64,000 nucleotides of DNA from contig JADJOX010000003.1 in NCBI GenBank assembly GCA_016713565.1, positions 340,418-404,417 on the forward strand, given 5' to 3'. This document shows, one piece after another, positions 56,687 through 64,000 of this stretch. Made by a program: the position numbers and the translations under genes. Under the pieces are notes generated by a model. It saw only the letters and a list, made by a program, of their open reading frames with translations. It had not been told where the DNA came from and did no database searches. This DNA is from Ignavibacteriota bacterium. GTDB lineage: Bacteria; Bacteroidota; Ignavibacteria; Ignavibacteriales; Melioribacteraceae. The first letter of the stretch is position 1. Every line of letters begins with the position of its first letter.

Positions 56687-56906
56687 CCAGCCAATCAACC
56701 CGACCACCTTTTCGCACTCGGCAGTTTTTAAATTTTTGGCTTGGTTATTCCGTTTTAAGTTTTTTGTTCTAAGTAGTTGTATTAATTAACATTGTTGCAA
56801 ACTGCACTTGCAAAGAAAGATAAGTGCAGTTTGCCAAATATTTGGCTTTGTCATTTTAATCTGCATTGCTGTTCTTGGCAGCGGGTTATCGACAACGTCG
56901 TTATAA
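56681..56906 (+). other. attC-like site 1
   Basis: It begins ACCTAAC (fits the RYYYAAC end of attC), then CAACCCGAC, close to the L'' box of classical attC sites. Two pairings are possible. TAACCAGCCAA (56684-56694) pairs with TTGGCTTGGTTA (56736-56747), with one bulged T. Alternatively AACCCG (56697-56702) pairs with CGGGTT (56882-56887), ending at GTTATAA (56900-56906). A 13-bp perfect hairpin (56797-56809/56822-56834) lies between. The end 5'-TTATAAAGCAA matches the complement of the sequence at the end of the next gene. Confidence 0.5.
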
Positions 56907-56925
56907 AGCAAATTGGAGAAATTTT

Positions 56926-57542
56926 ATGCTAAAACTTCAATATAATTTAGAATTAGATAGATGTCCCTATTGTAGTGTAGCTTCTCCAAATTTATCAAAG
57001 ATATGGGAATGAAACAGTTAGTCTTAATAATTCAAATAGAAGATGGTGGAAAGCTTATGCGTGTCAAAAATGTGGTGGTGTTGTAATAGCAGCTTCAAAT
57101 GTAAATAGTCTTGGTCAAGTTTATGAATATTATCCCAAATCAAAAAAAGTAAATGAAGCAATTCCATCACCTGCAAAAGATTATTTGGCTCAAGCATTGA
57201 TAGTCAGCACTTTCAGCCAGTTTGTATTATGCTTTGTGCTAGTAGTGTAGATTCAATGTTAAAGTTAAAAATTATAAAGAAGGATCTCTTTATTCACGTA
57301 TTAATAAGGCTTCCGAGGATCATTTAATTACATCAGAAAATGGCTAGATGGGCACGATGTAAGATTGGATGCTAATGATCAAAGACATGCTGATGAAAGT
57401 GTTTCATTACCAAATGATGCGGATGCGCAAAGAACATTAGAATTCGTTATTGCACTTGCAGAATATCTTTTGTTCTTCCTTCCAAAAAGTTAAACACGGT
57501 TTAATGCAAAGATTAAAAATAATTTATGGCATTGCTTTATAA
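56926..57542 (+). CDS. DUF4145 protein with zinc-ribbon start (frameshifted)
   Basis: The joined frames give about 210 residues. An N-terminal zinc ribbon (DRCPYCSVA and ACQKCGGVV, two CxxC pairs) is followed by the DUF4145 core: PSPAKDYLAQAL, ASSVDSMLKL, SLYSRINKASEDHLIT, MARWAHDVRLDANDQRHADE and ALAEYLFVLPSK. DUF4145 occurs alone and fused to restriction subunits. GGAG precedes ATG 56926. The stop at 57540-57542 overlaps the next attC-like element, as in integron cassettes. Several single-base shifts are needed. Confidence 0.75.
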
Positions 57543-57727
57543 TCTGGCTTCAACCCGACAGCGTATTCGCATTAGGCATTTACAAAATTTAGTATTTAGT
57601 TTTCCGTTTCAGCAATTTTATAATGTAGTCTTGGTATGAAAATTTTTTCTAATTTTAAAATTTATTTAATAAAATCGGTATTGTTGTTTTTTAGGTGGCG
57701 CGTAATTTGCAGTGCCATTATAGTTTT
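57530..57727 (+). other. attC-like site 2 (partial match)
   Basis: TTGCTTTATAA (57533-57542) is complementary to TTATAAAGCAA at 56901-56911, the start of the same cassette. CTGGCTTCAACCCGAC (57545-57559) and TATTCGCATTAGGCA resemble the sequence at 56690-56725 of site 1 (shared CAACCCGAC and TTCGCA words). A candidate closing end GCCATTATAG lies at 57713-57722. The span is long for an attC and the far end is uncertain. The rest to 57785 shows no gene. Confidence 0.35.
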
Positions 57728-57785
57728 TATTATGAGATCCACTCCTCCTAAAAATTGATACAAAATTTTAAGTCTAATTGAATTA

Positions 57786-58239
57786 TTGGGTTTAAACAAA
57801 AATAATGCTGTTTTTCTAAATATACTCGAAAAATTTAAAGCAGAAATAAATAATTGTCACATTAATAATCTAATAAAAAAGAGTATTGATGGTGGCGAGA
57901 TCGTCTTTGGTTGGATTATTTGGCAAAATCAACATGAGAATTTTATTGAAGCAATGTTTCACTCAGTGTGGAACAGTAGAAGAAATGTTTTAGTTGATAT
58001 AACACCAAGAATAGATGAAGAAAAACTATTCTATTTATTCCAGATGAAAAAGAAAGATTGCAATTGAATTGAATGAAGAAAATATTATAATAAAATCTTT
58101 TGATAGTTTAAGAATACAAAAATGATAGAATATTAAATGGAATCAGAGTATTAAAGGTATTATAAAAAATAATGAATTGATAGAATATGATTTATTTTTA
58201 AGCAATAAAACCATAACTAACAAATCAACTGTAATTTAA
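57786..58239 (+). CDS. Unknown cassette protein with FIEAMFHSVW motif (frameshifted)
   Basis: I do not recognise a named family. The first 80 residues are intact: VFGWIIWQNQHENFIEAMFH followed by SVWNSRRNVLVDITPR. This pattern recurs in small uncharacterised proteins. Joined frames add EEKTILFIPDEKERLQ and an end inside the next attC-like site (LSNKTITNKSTVI). A start is not clear; TTG 57786 or an upstream ATG lost by a shift is possible. About 150 residues. Confidence 0.5.
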
Positions 58240-58280
58240 TAAATCAATAAGGGTTATGGGTAGTTACAGGTGCAGTTATG
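58212..58280 (+). other. attC-like site 3 (best example)
   Basis: This element is nested like an attC. CATAACT (58212-58218) pairs with AGTTATG (58274-58280), and CTGTAA (58229-58234) pairs with TTACAG (58264-58269). The outer-inner spacing is 10 bases on one side and 4 on the other, leaving unpaired bases on one side only, as real attC folds do. The preceding gene ends inside it and the next starts 6 bp after it. The 69-bp length is normal for attC. Confidence 0.6.
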
Positions 58281-58286
58281 TAAATT

Positions 58287-58484
58287 ATGAATCTTGAAGA
58301 AATTGATAAATATTGGGAAAGTTTAACAGCTTCTGAAAAATTAAGTATACGTGCTGAAATGTATGGAGTTGATCGCGATCTACTTGCAAAACAAGATCGA
58401 ATTTATGAGGAGTCTAGTAAATATTTTAAATTGCCTATTTCCGAAATGGCTGAATTTTACTATCAAATGGGATTACAGTTTTGA
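58287..58484 (+). CDS. Small unknown cassette protein
   Basis: The intact 65-residue frame begins directly after attC-like site 3: MNLEEIDKYWESLTASEKLS, then IRAEMYGVDRDLLAKQDRIY. It is helical and acidic, with no known family. It may be a full protein or the first part of a longer one continued in the shifted frame downstream. Confidence 0.5.
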   Translation: MNLEEIDKYWESLTASEKLSIRAEMYGVDRDLLAKQDRIYEESSKYFKLPISEMAEFYYQMGLQF

Positions 58485-58856
58485 AAATTATCATTTTTCA
58501 ATGGATGACCGGAGCAAAGAATTTTCAATGTTCAATTTCCCAACGGAGTAATACTTGTAGAAGCTGATTTATCAGAAATTGATGCAAATTTAACGCAACA
58601 AAGTAGAAGAAGTATTAAAGAAAACCTGAAATTAGGACACCCACCAAACTTGCAAAAGCAATATTATTTTGGGTTGAAGGTAATAAAATGACTCAGCATT
58701 GATTGAATATGACACTAAAATTAATCAATTGAATATTACTGGAGGAATCACCGCATCGCTATATGTAGAGCAAGAAATGAAAAACGTTTACCGTTTATAA
58801 CTTCGAAAGAACATAAAGAAAAATTATTTAAACTTTTAAAAGTATTAATTAATTAA
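58485..58856 (+). CDS. Unknown cassette protein, second part (frameshifted)
   Basis: Joined frames give FSMFNFPNGVILVEADLSEI, DANLTQQSRRSIKENLKLG, AKAILFWVEGNK and an end with KRLPFITSKEHKEKLFKLLK. No family is recognised. It has no clear start, so it could be the C-terminal part of the 58287 gene. At least three single-base shifts are needed. The 58857-58925 gap shows no attC-like fold. Confidence 0.35.
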
Positions 58857-58925
58857 ATAAACTATTTTTAGGTAGCAATTATTTTGTGTCGCCATTTATA
58901 CAATTCATAAAAAGTGAGCTTGGTA

Positions 58926-59953
58926 ATGCAATCTTATAATGAAATCCTTAAATATTTGTCAGGAAAAAAAACGTATTAAGCATTTATTGCTTGGTAATGG
59001 TTTTAGCATATCATATAGCAACAAAATTTTTTCTTATAATGTTTAAAACACTTTTATAGCAAATTCTAAAAATGATGTTCTAAAAAATTATTTGCCATAA
59101 TTAATAATAAAAATTTCGAATTTGTTATGTAACAATTAGAAAATTTTTGTGAAATTGCGGCTGCATTTAGTTCGGACAAATTATTAGTTGAAAAAATTAA
59201 GGCAGCCAATAGTGAATTAAAAAATAGTCTTATTAATTCTATAAAAGAATTACATCCAGAGCATGTTTTTATTGTAGAGGAAAATGAGAGTTCTTCTTGT
59301 GCTAATTTTTTATCAGAATACTTAAATGATAAAGGTAATATCTTCACAACAAATTACGATTTATTACTTTATTGGGTTTTAATGCGCAATAATCTAAAAA
59401 ACGCAATTGATGGATTTGGAAGAGATGCTGAAATTAAAGATGAATATGTTCAAGAAGAAGAAATGGAATTTTCAGAATTACGATGGGGAAAAATGTAAAG
59501 AAGAACAGACAATTCATTATTTGCATGGTGCACTATTACTATTTGATTGTGGTATTGATATTATTAAAGAAGAATATGATGGACATTATCTTTTAGAAAA
59601 AAATTAAATCGAGATTAGATCAGCAAGAATATCCCATATTTGTAACTGCTGGTAATGGTAACGATAAATTGACACATATAATGCATAATAAATATTTGTC
59701 TTATTGTTATGAAAAACTTTCTAAAATACAAGGATCTTTAATTACTTTTGGTTTTAATTTTGGCCCTTATGATGAGCATATAATTAAAGCGATTAATAAT
59801 GCTGCAAAACATTGCAAGAATGAAAGAAAATTACATAGTATTTATATTGGAGTTTATACAGAAGATGATTTTAGACACATTGAATCAATTAGAAATAAAT
59901 TCCAATGTAAAGTTAATATTTATGATGCGAAAACAGTAAATGTTTGGCAATAA
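58926..59953 (+). CDS. DUF4917/SIR2-like protein (frameshifted)
   Basis: The joined ~340-residue protein has the DUF4917 pattern: IKHLLLGNGFSISYSNKIFS at the start, FEFVMQQLENFCEIAA, IFTTNYDLLLYWVLMRN, YLHGALLLFDCGIDI, YPIFVTAGNGND and GSLITFGFNFGPYDEHIIKA. The N-terminal LGNGFS and the FTTNYD motif recall the SIR2/Rossmann NAD-binding fold, and related SIR2-like proteins act as NAD-depleting effectors in anti-phage systems. That activity here is inference. The stop lies 8 bp before attC-like site 5. Confidence 0.7.
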
Positions 59954-59960
59954 ATAAACG

Positions 59961-60055
59961 CACATAACCTAGCAAATCTACTGCCCACTAAGTTCAATTC
60001 TTGGGGATTTGTAAATATAAAGTTTGAAAGTAGATTTTAGTTTTTTGTTAAAGTG
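59961..60055 (+). other. attC-like site between DUF4917 and Mrr genes
   Basis: CACATAAC (59961-59968) pairs loosely with GTTAAAGTG (60047-60055). AAATCTACT (59974-59982) and AGTAGATTT (60029-60037) pair perfectly over 9 bases, and CCCA/TGGG can extend the inner stem. The order outer end, inner stem, loop, inner stem, outer end and the length of 95 bp fit an attC site. From 60056 to 60191 no gene is seen. Confidence 0.5.
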
Positions 60056-60191
60056 AAATTCAATTCAGAAAAGTAAGTCTCCATTTATGCAAAAGGAGAA
60101 TTAACAAATGTTTGTTTAATAAACCTAAAGTAAATTAATAAAACCATTATTTAGTTTGAAATACTTTCAAGAAATTAAAAGTGAGGATTTT

Positions 60192-61983
60192 ATGAATGAT
60201 AAATTAATAAAAATTGGAAAAACAGAAGCACATCATAATGCTAATTATACAAATTTTAAAATATACTCTTGAAATGTTTCATAAAGGTTTAAATGAACAT
60301 AAAATTCTATCAGCTCCAGAACTAGATATGATGCAAAATAAAGCTAATCTTCAAATTGAAAAATGGGTTGAAAATGGGAAAAATTAGAGAATAAACGGTT
60401 GATAAATAAAGAAAGGCAATCAAACCAAGAAGACGCAAATTTAAAAACTGAACAAGCACAAAAAGAATTAAAGATAATAGATAATTTATTAAGACACACT
60501 CTTGATGTTGACGATACAATCGATTGGAATAAATTAAAATCAAAAAAAAAATTTTCTGAAATAAATCCAAATAATAGTTTGGATTTATTAATTTCTAAAA
60601 TAAAAAAACCACACAAAAAAGAATTAAAAGAATATCCAAGAAAACCTCAAAGTACAGATAAAGAATACATTCCCAAAATAACTCTTTTTGATAAAATGAT
60701 TTCTTCACGTAAAAAAGCAAAAGAGGATAATTCTAAAAATTTATTTAATCAATCACTTAATAACTGGGAAAAAAGATTGGAATAGTATAGATAAAGAAAA
60801 TCAGATTTCCGAGTTAGAATATAAAAAATGCAGTTAAAGTATATGAAGATCAAGTTGAAAAAACTAAAGTATAAATAAAATGAAATGATTGAATGGGAAA
60901 AAGAAAAGAACAATTTTATAAAAACCAAGAAAAGTTCAATTCTAAAATTGATAATATGAAAGCAAAATATTTAGAAAAGAATTCAGACTCAATCACAGAA
61001 TATTGTGATATGGTCTTAAATAATTCAGAATATCCAGAATCTTTCCCAAAGAATTTTGAATTAGAGTATAATCATAATAATAAAATACTTATTGTTGAAT
61101 ATGAGCTTCCTCAATTGATGTATTTCCAAAAATTAAAAGTTAAATTTAATGCTTCAAAAATGAACTTATTGAAATAAATATTTCTGAAGTGCAATTAAAT
61201 AAAATTTTCGATGAAGCAATATACAAAATTGCACTTAGATCAATTCATGAACTATTTGAAGCAGATAAAGCTGAAGCAATTGATGCAATTTCTTTTAATG
61301 GTTGGGTCAAGCAATAAATAAAGCCACGGGAAAATTGGAAAACAATTGTATTCTTAGTATTCAAGTAAAAAAAGAAGAGTTTATCAAAATTGATTTGGTA
61401 AACGTTGAACCAAAAACATGCTTTAAAAATTTAAAGGGCGTTGCAAGTAGTAAATTAAGTACTTTAACAGCTGTTCAACCTATTCTCCAAATTAGCAAGA
61501 CAGATAAAAGATTTGTTGAAGGCTATGATGTTGTTGATAATATTGACTCTACAACTAATCTTGCAGCAATGGATTGGGAAGATTTTGAGCATTTAATCAG
61601 AGAATTATTTGAAAAAGAATTTCAATCTAGTGGTGGTGAGGTTAAAAGTAACACAAGCTAGTAGAGATGGTGGAGTTGATGCTATTGCCTTCGATCCGGA
61701 TCCTATCCGAGGTGGAAAATTGTAATTCAAGCAAAAGATATACTAATACTGTGAGGTGTTTCTGCTGTGCGTGATTTGTATGGCACGGTTGTAAATGAGG
61801 GAGCTACAAAGAATTTTAGTTTCAACTGCAGATTATGGTCCAGATGCATATGGGTTTGCCAAGGGTAAACCTTTAACTTTACTTAATGGTTCAAATCTTT
61901 TGCATTTACTCCAGAAACATGGTCATCATGCCAAAATAGATTTAAGGGAAGCAAAAAGGATATTATCTGAAAAAGAAAAATAG
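60192..61983 (+). CDS. Mrr-type restriction endonuclease with coiled-coil N-terminus (frameshifted)
   Basis: About 590 residues after joining frames. The first half is charged and helical (ERQSNQEDANLKTEQAQKEL, HTLDVDDTIDWNKLKSKKKF). The last ~150 residues are an Mrr_cat domain: AMDWEDFEHLIRELFEKEF, then after a shift VTQASRDGGVDAIAF and IVIQAKRYTN (catalytic D and QxK), VRDLYGTVVNEGATKGILVS and GKPLTLLNGSNLLHLLQKHG. Mrr-like enzymes cut modified foreign DNA. At least six single-base shifts are needed. It is the last cassette before phage genes resume. Confidence 0.75.
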
Positions 61984-62017
61984 AACCATAACTTTCCAAC
62001 CGAATGTTATTAAGAAA
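61984..62017. other. Right junction of the inserted genes
   Basis: CCATAAC (61986-61992) and TGTTATTAAG (62005-62014) lie just outside the Mrr gene, 13 bases apart, and phage coding begins at 62018 on the other strand. They look like the two ends of a shortened attC or a junction. Confidence 0.3.
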
Positions 62018-62861
62018 CTAAACGCTTTTTATTATCACAACTTCCCGATCATTTATATCATATTCAGCAACACCTGTATTACCCGGCAATCCTTTTACTC
62101 CATTGGGATAAGTAAATAAACCGTTTTCGTCAGCTTCTTGTCCATCCATAATTCTGCTTTGTTCACGTGTTCTATCATCAATAATTGAACGGATTGCTTT
62201 CACCATCTCAATCCCCAAATTTTTCCCGGATTGAATTGATTTATCTAAAGCGGTATTATTCCCCAAAACCTGAACCCGGTGAGATTCCGTTCTTACTATG
62301 CGCGTCATATTATTTGCGAGAGAGTTCACTTTATCGGTAATATTTGCGGCGGTTTTTGCGTAACCTTTTCCTTGAATCAATCCTTGCGTTATTTCCGTTT
62401 TAACTTGGTCAATTGCCGCTTCATGATGTCCTATTCCCCTTTTCTGCCATTTCACCCGGTCAAAAGGATTCTTTTACCGCTTCGGCAATTACATCGGGAT
62501 TTAATTTTGCGAATTGCACTTCAAACGTAAGAACTTCATTTAAGGCTTCGGTTGTAATTTTATAACTGTCCTTAAAAGTATATTTAATTTCTTTACCTAT
62601 TAGCTCAATTGATACTCCTGCAATTTTCTTTATTTCATCCGCTATTTGTTTTTCAAAATTTGCCAAACGATTATATGTTGACATCTCCGCAAAATCAACA
62701 TTCTCTCCGTACTTAACATATATATCAAACAAAGCTTTTCGGATTTTTTCAAGTGCTCTTTTATACTGCAGCAATAATGAATATTCAAAATCCTTAGTTT
62801 TTTTACTAAGGATCTTGTTTACTTGTCTGAGTGATTTTTCATGTTTAGAATTGGTAAGCAT
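62018..62861 (-). CDS. Phage head morphogenesis protein, SPP1 gp7/Mu F-like (one frameshift)
   Basis: It begins MLTNSKHEKSLRQVNKILSK at 62861, runs through a helical part, shifts near 62457, and continues with the gp7/F domain: GKGYAKTAANITDKVNSLAN, MTRIVRTESHRVQVLGN and RSIIDDRTREQSRIMDGQEA, with the D-x-R-T...R...D-G motif. About 281 residues, a minor head protein attached to the portal. In related phages the scaffold and capsid genes follow at once; here they lie 6.6 kb away beyond the + strand insertion. Confidence 0.8.
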
Positions 62862-62864
62862 TTT

Positions 62865-63880
62865 TTATGGAACAACCTTAATTACATTTCCGCTTGCGGC
62901 ATCTCTACAAGCTCCGCTTGTATTGGGCGCGCGGAAGTAGAGCAAATTTTAAGATATATGTTTGCAATATCACGGGTAATTAATCGGTAGCTTCCGCTAA
63001 TAGTTACATTAGCTAAATTTCCGGTAAATTTTGAATATGCTATTATACTTGGAATATCTGGAACTGTGTATGAACCAGTAAAGATAAATTATTGAGATCA
63101 AGCTCTATCGACATTCGATTATTTATAGCTGAACTTATTGCGTAAATTGGGTATCTAATGTTGTTCGCAGCAAAATATTTATTTAAAGTTGATGGATAAG
63201 CCGCATGATAAGTTATGTGTTTTGACATAGACAAAATCCATCAGCATGCTGACTTAATCTTATTGCGGCTCTATTTGATGCTCCACTGTAACCGCCAAAA
63301 TAACAATCTTCGAAATAGACATAGCCAAAGAACTAACCACAACTGAATGGTTAACAGATGAATTGACATTATAAATTTTACTCATAAAATCAACATTCGC
63401 GCTGTTACCTATTGAAATTCCATCCCATGAATTTGGTTTGAATACAAATTTTCCCCATGCTAAACCGGCATTTGTTCTCGCTCCAAATCTTAACCAACCA
63501 TTATTAGTTACTTGTATAGTTGAAAACCGGTACTTGTGCATGAATCTGCTGTAAACGTTACACTTTCATTATTATTATAAAATTCTAAACTTGAGGCTTC
63601 AGGCATCATTTCAACAATTTCAACATCACCTCCACACTTTTCTTGTAATTAAATGCCCCCCCAATTCTCCGGCTTTACATAATATAGCACAATCATATTT
63701 ATCTAAAATGCGGCATAGCATCAATGGCTCCTTGTAAAAGTTTTTCTTCGCCGTTTTCCAGGTTAGCCCATCATAAACATCATTACCATTTGTTGGGTCA
63801 ACCATATACCTTAATGACAAACCGGAACTACGTGGGTTCCCGGATTTTAATTGTAAATAAGGAAATGTTACTGTGTTCAT
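62865..63880 (-). CDS. Right-handed beta-helix phage protein (frameshifted)
   Basis: It starts at 63880: MNTVTFPYLQLKSGNPRSSG, then MVDPTNGNDVYDGLTWKTAK, the xVDPxxGNDxxDGxTWxTAKK opening of pectate-lyase-like beta-helix proteins. Joined frames continue with VTNNGWLRFGARTNAGLAWG and SKIYNVNSSVNHSVVVSSLA and end near RAPNTSGACRDAASGNVIKV. About 335 residues, at least four shifts. A tail or host-surface-binding role is usual for such proteins, but the position just before a head gene is odd. Confidence 0.6.
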
Positions 63881-63924
63881 AAACGTTATATTTTTATCAT
63901 AAGAATTTAGAATGCAATCCTTTA

Positions 63925-64000
63925 CTACTTTAAAGTATTAGTAAACAAAATTGTAGGGTGATTCAAATCGTCATATATAACATTTATTTTCTTTGGTTCA
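63925..64000 (-). CDS. C-terminal end of a further phage gene (partial)
   Basis: The last 24 codons of a minus-strand frame that enters from the window edge read EPKKINVIYDDLNHPTILFT and NTLK, then a stop at 63925-63927. Too short to identify; it may be the next phage gene upstream of the beta-helix gene. Confidence 0.35.
   Translation of the reverse strand, partial: EPKKINVIYDDLNHPTILFTNTLK

Noticed and set aside
56797..56834. A transcription terminator after the DUF4238 gene
   Set aside because: The hairpin is strong but is followed by CAAATATTTGGC, not by a T run.

Overview
The window is AT-rich (by eye about two thirds A+T) chromosomal DNA from a bacterium of the Bacteroidota/Ignavibacteriota (FCB) type. 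I infer this from the codon and base style, the TonB-dependent receptor, the pyrophosphate-type phosphofructokinase, the GxxExxY cassette with its cgcaaag repeats, and many genes without strong Shine-Dalgarno sites. The species cannot be named from the sequence alone.

Regions. 1-6.3 kb: a sugar locus. A GH2 glycosidase, a PfkB-kinase/HAD fusion and a GmhA-type isomerase lie on the minus strand, divergent from a LacI-type regulator and L-fucose isomerase, with two related palindromes between them. 6.3-9.7 kb: a metal (probably copper) group, made of a Cys/Met-rich small protein, an OprC/NosA-like receptor and a CDF exporter. 9.7-21 kb: DNA repair and housekeeping. It holds a DnaE-type polymerase split into two convergent genes, a Y-family polymerase, LexA with a palindrome-rich upstream region, Ogt, a SpoVG-like protein, DUF72, YjbQ and a GxxExxY element. 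21-25 kb: a two-gene signalling operon with degenerate enzymatic motifs (hybrid-kinase-like and KaiC-like). 25-34 kb: murein-peptide recycling (epimerase plus NlpC/P60), glutaredoxin, GroES, SulP, PPi-type PFK, UvrD. 34-39 kb: a peptide-related operon (OPT transporter, MFS transporter, PqqD-like protein, aminopeptidase), then a tRNA with anticodon CAT.

From about 40 to 64 kb lies a siphovirus-type prophage read on the minus strand: head morphogenesis, scaffold, capsid, connectors, lysis genes, tail tube, tape measure, tail proteins and a beta-helix tailspike. No integrase, terminase or portal gene is inside the window.

The head module is interrupted at 55.7-62.0 kb by about 6 kb of genes on the opposite (+) strand: DUF4238, DUF4145, two or three small unknown genes, a DUF4917/SIR2-like gene and an Mrr-type restriction endonuclease. 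Between several of them are nested inverted repeats laid out like integron attC sites. I read this as a defence-flavoured cassette array, possibly an integron array lacking an integrase, sitting inside a prophage. This is the most interesting part of the window.

Single-base frameshifts are almost absent in 1-31 kb, appear in uvrD, become common from 35 kb, and are very dense in 55-64 kb. Many are in or near homopolymers. This looks more like uncorrected indel errors than gene decay, so the gene limits below are given for the reconstructed genes where the frames can be joined.
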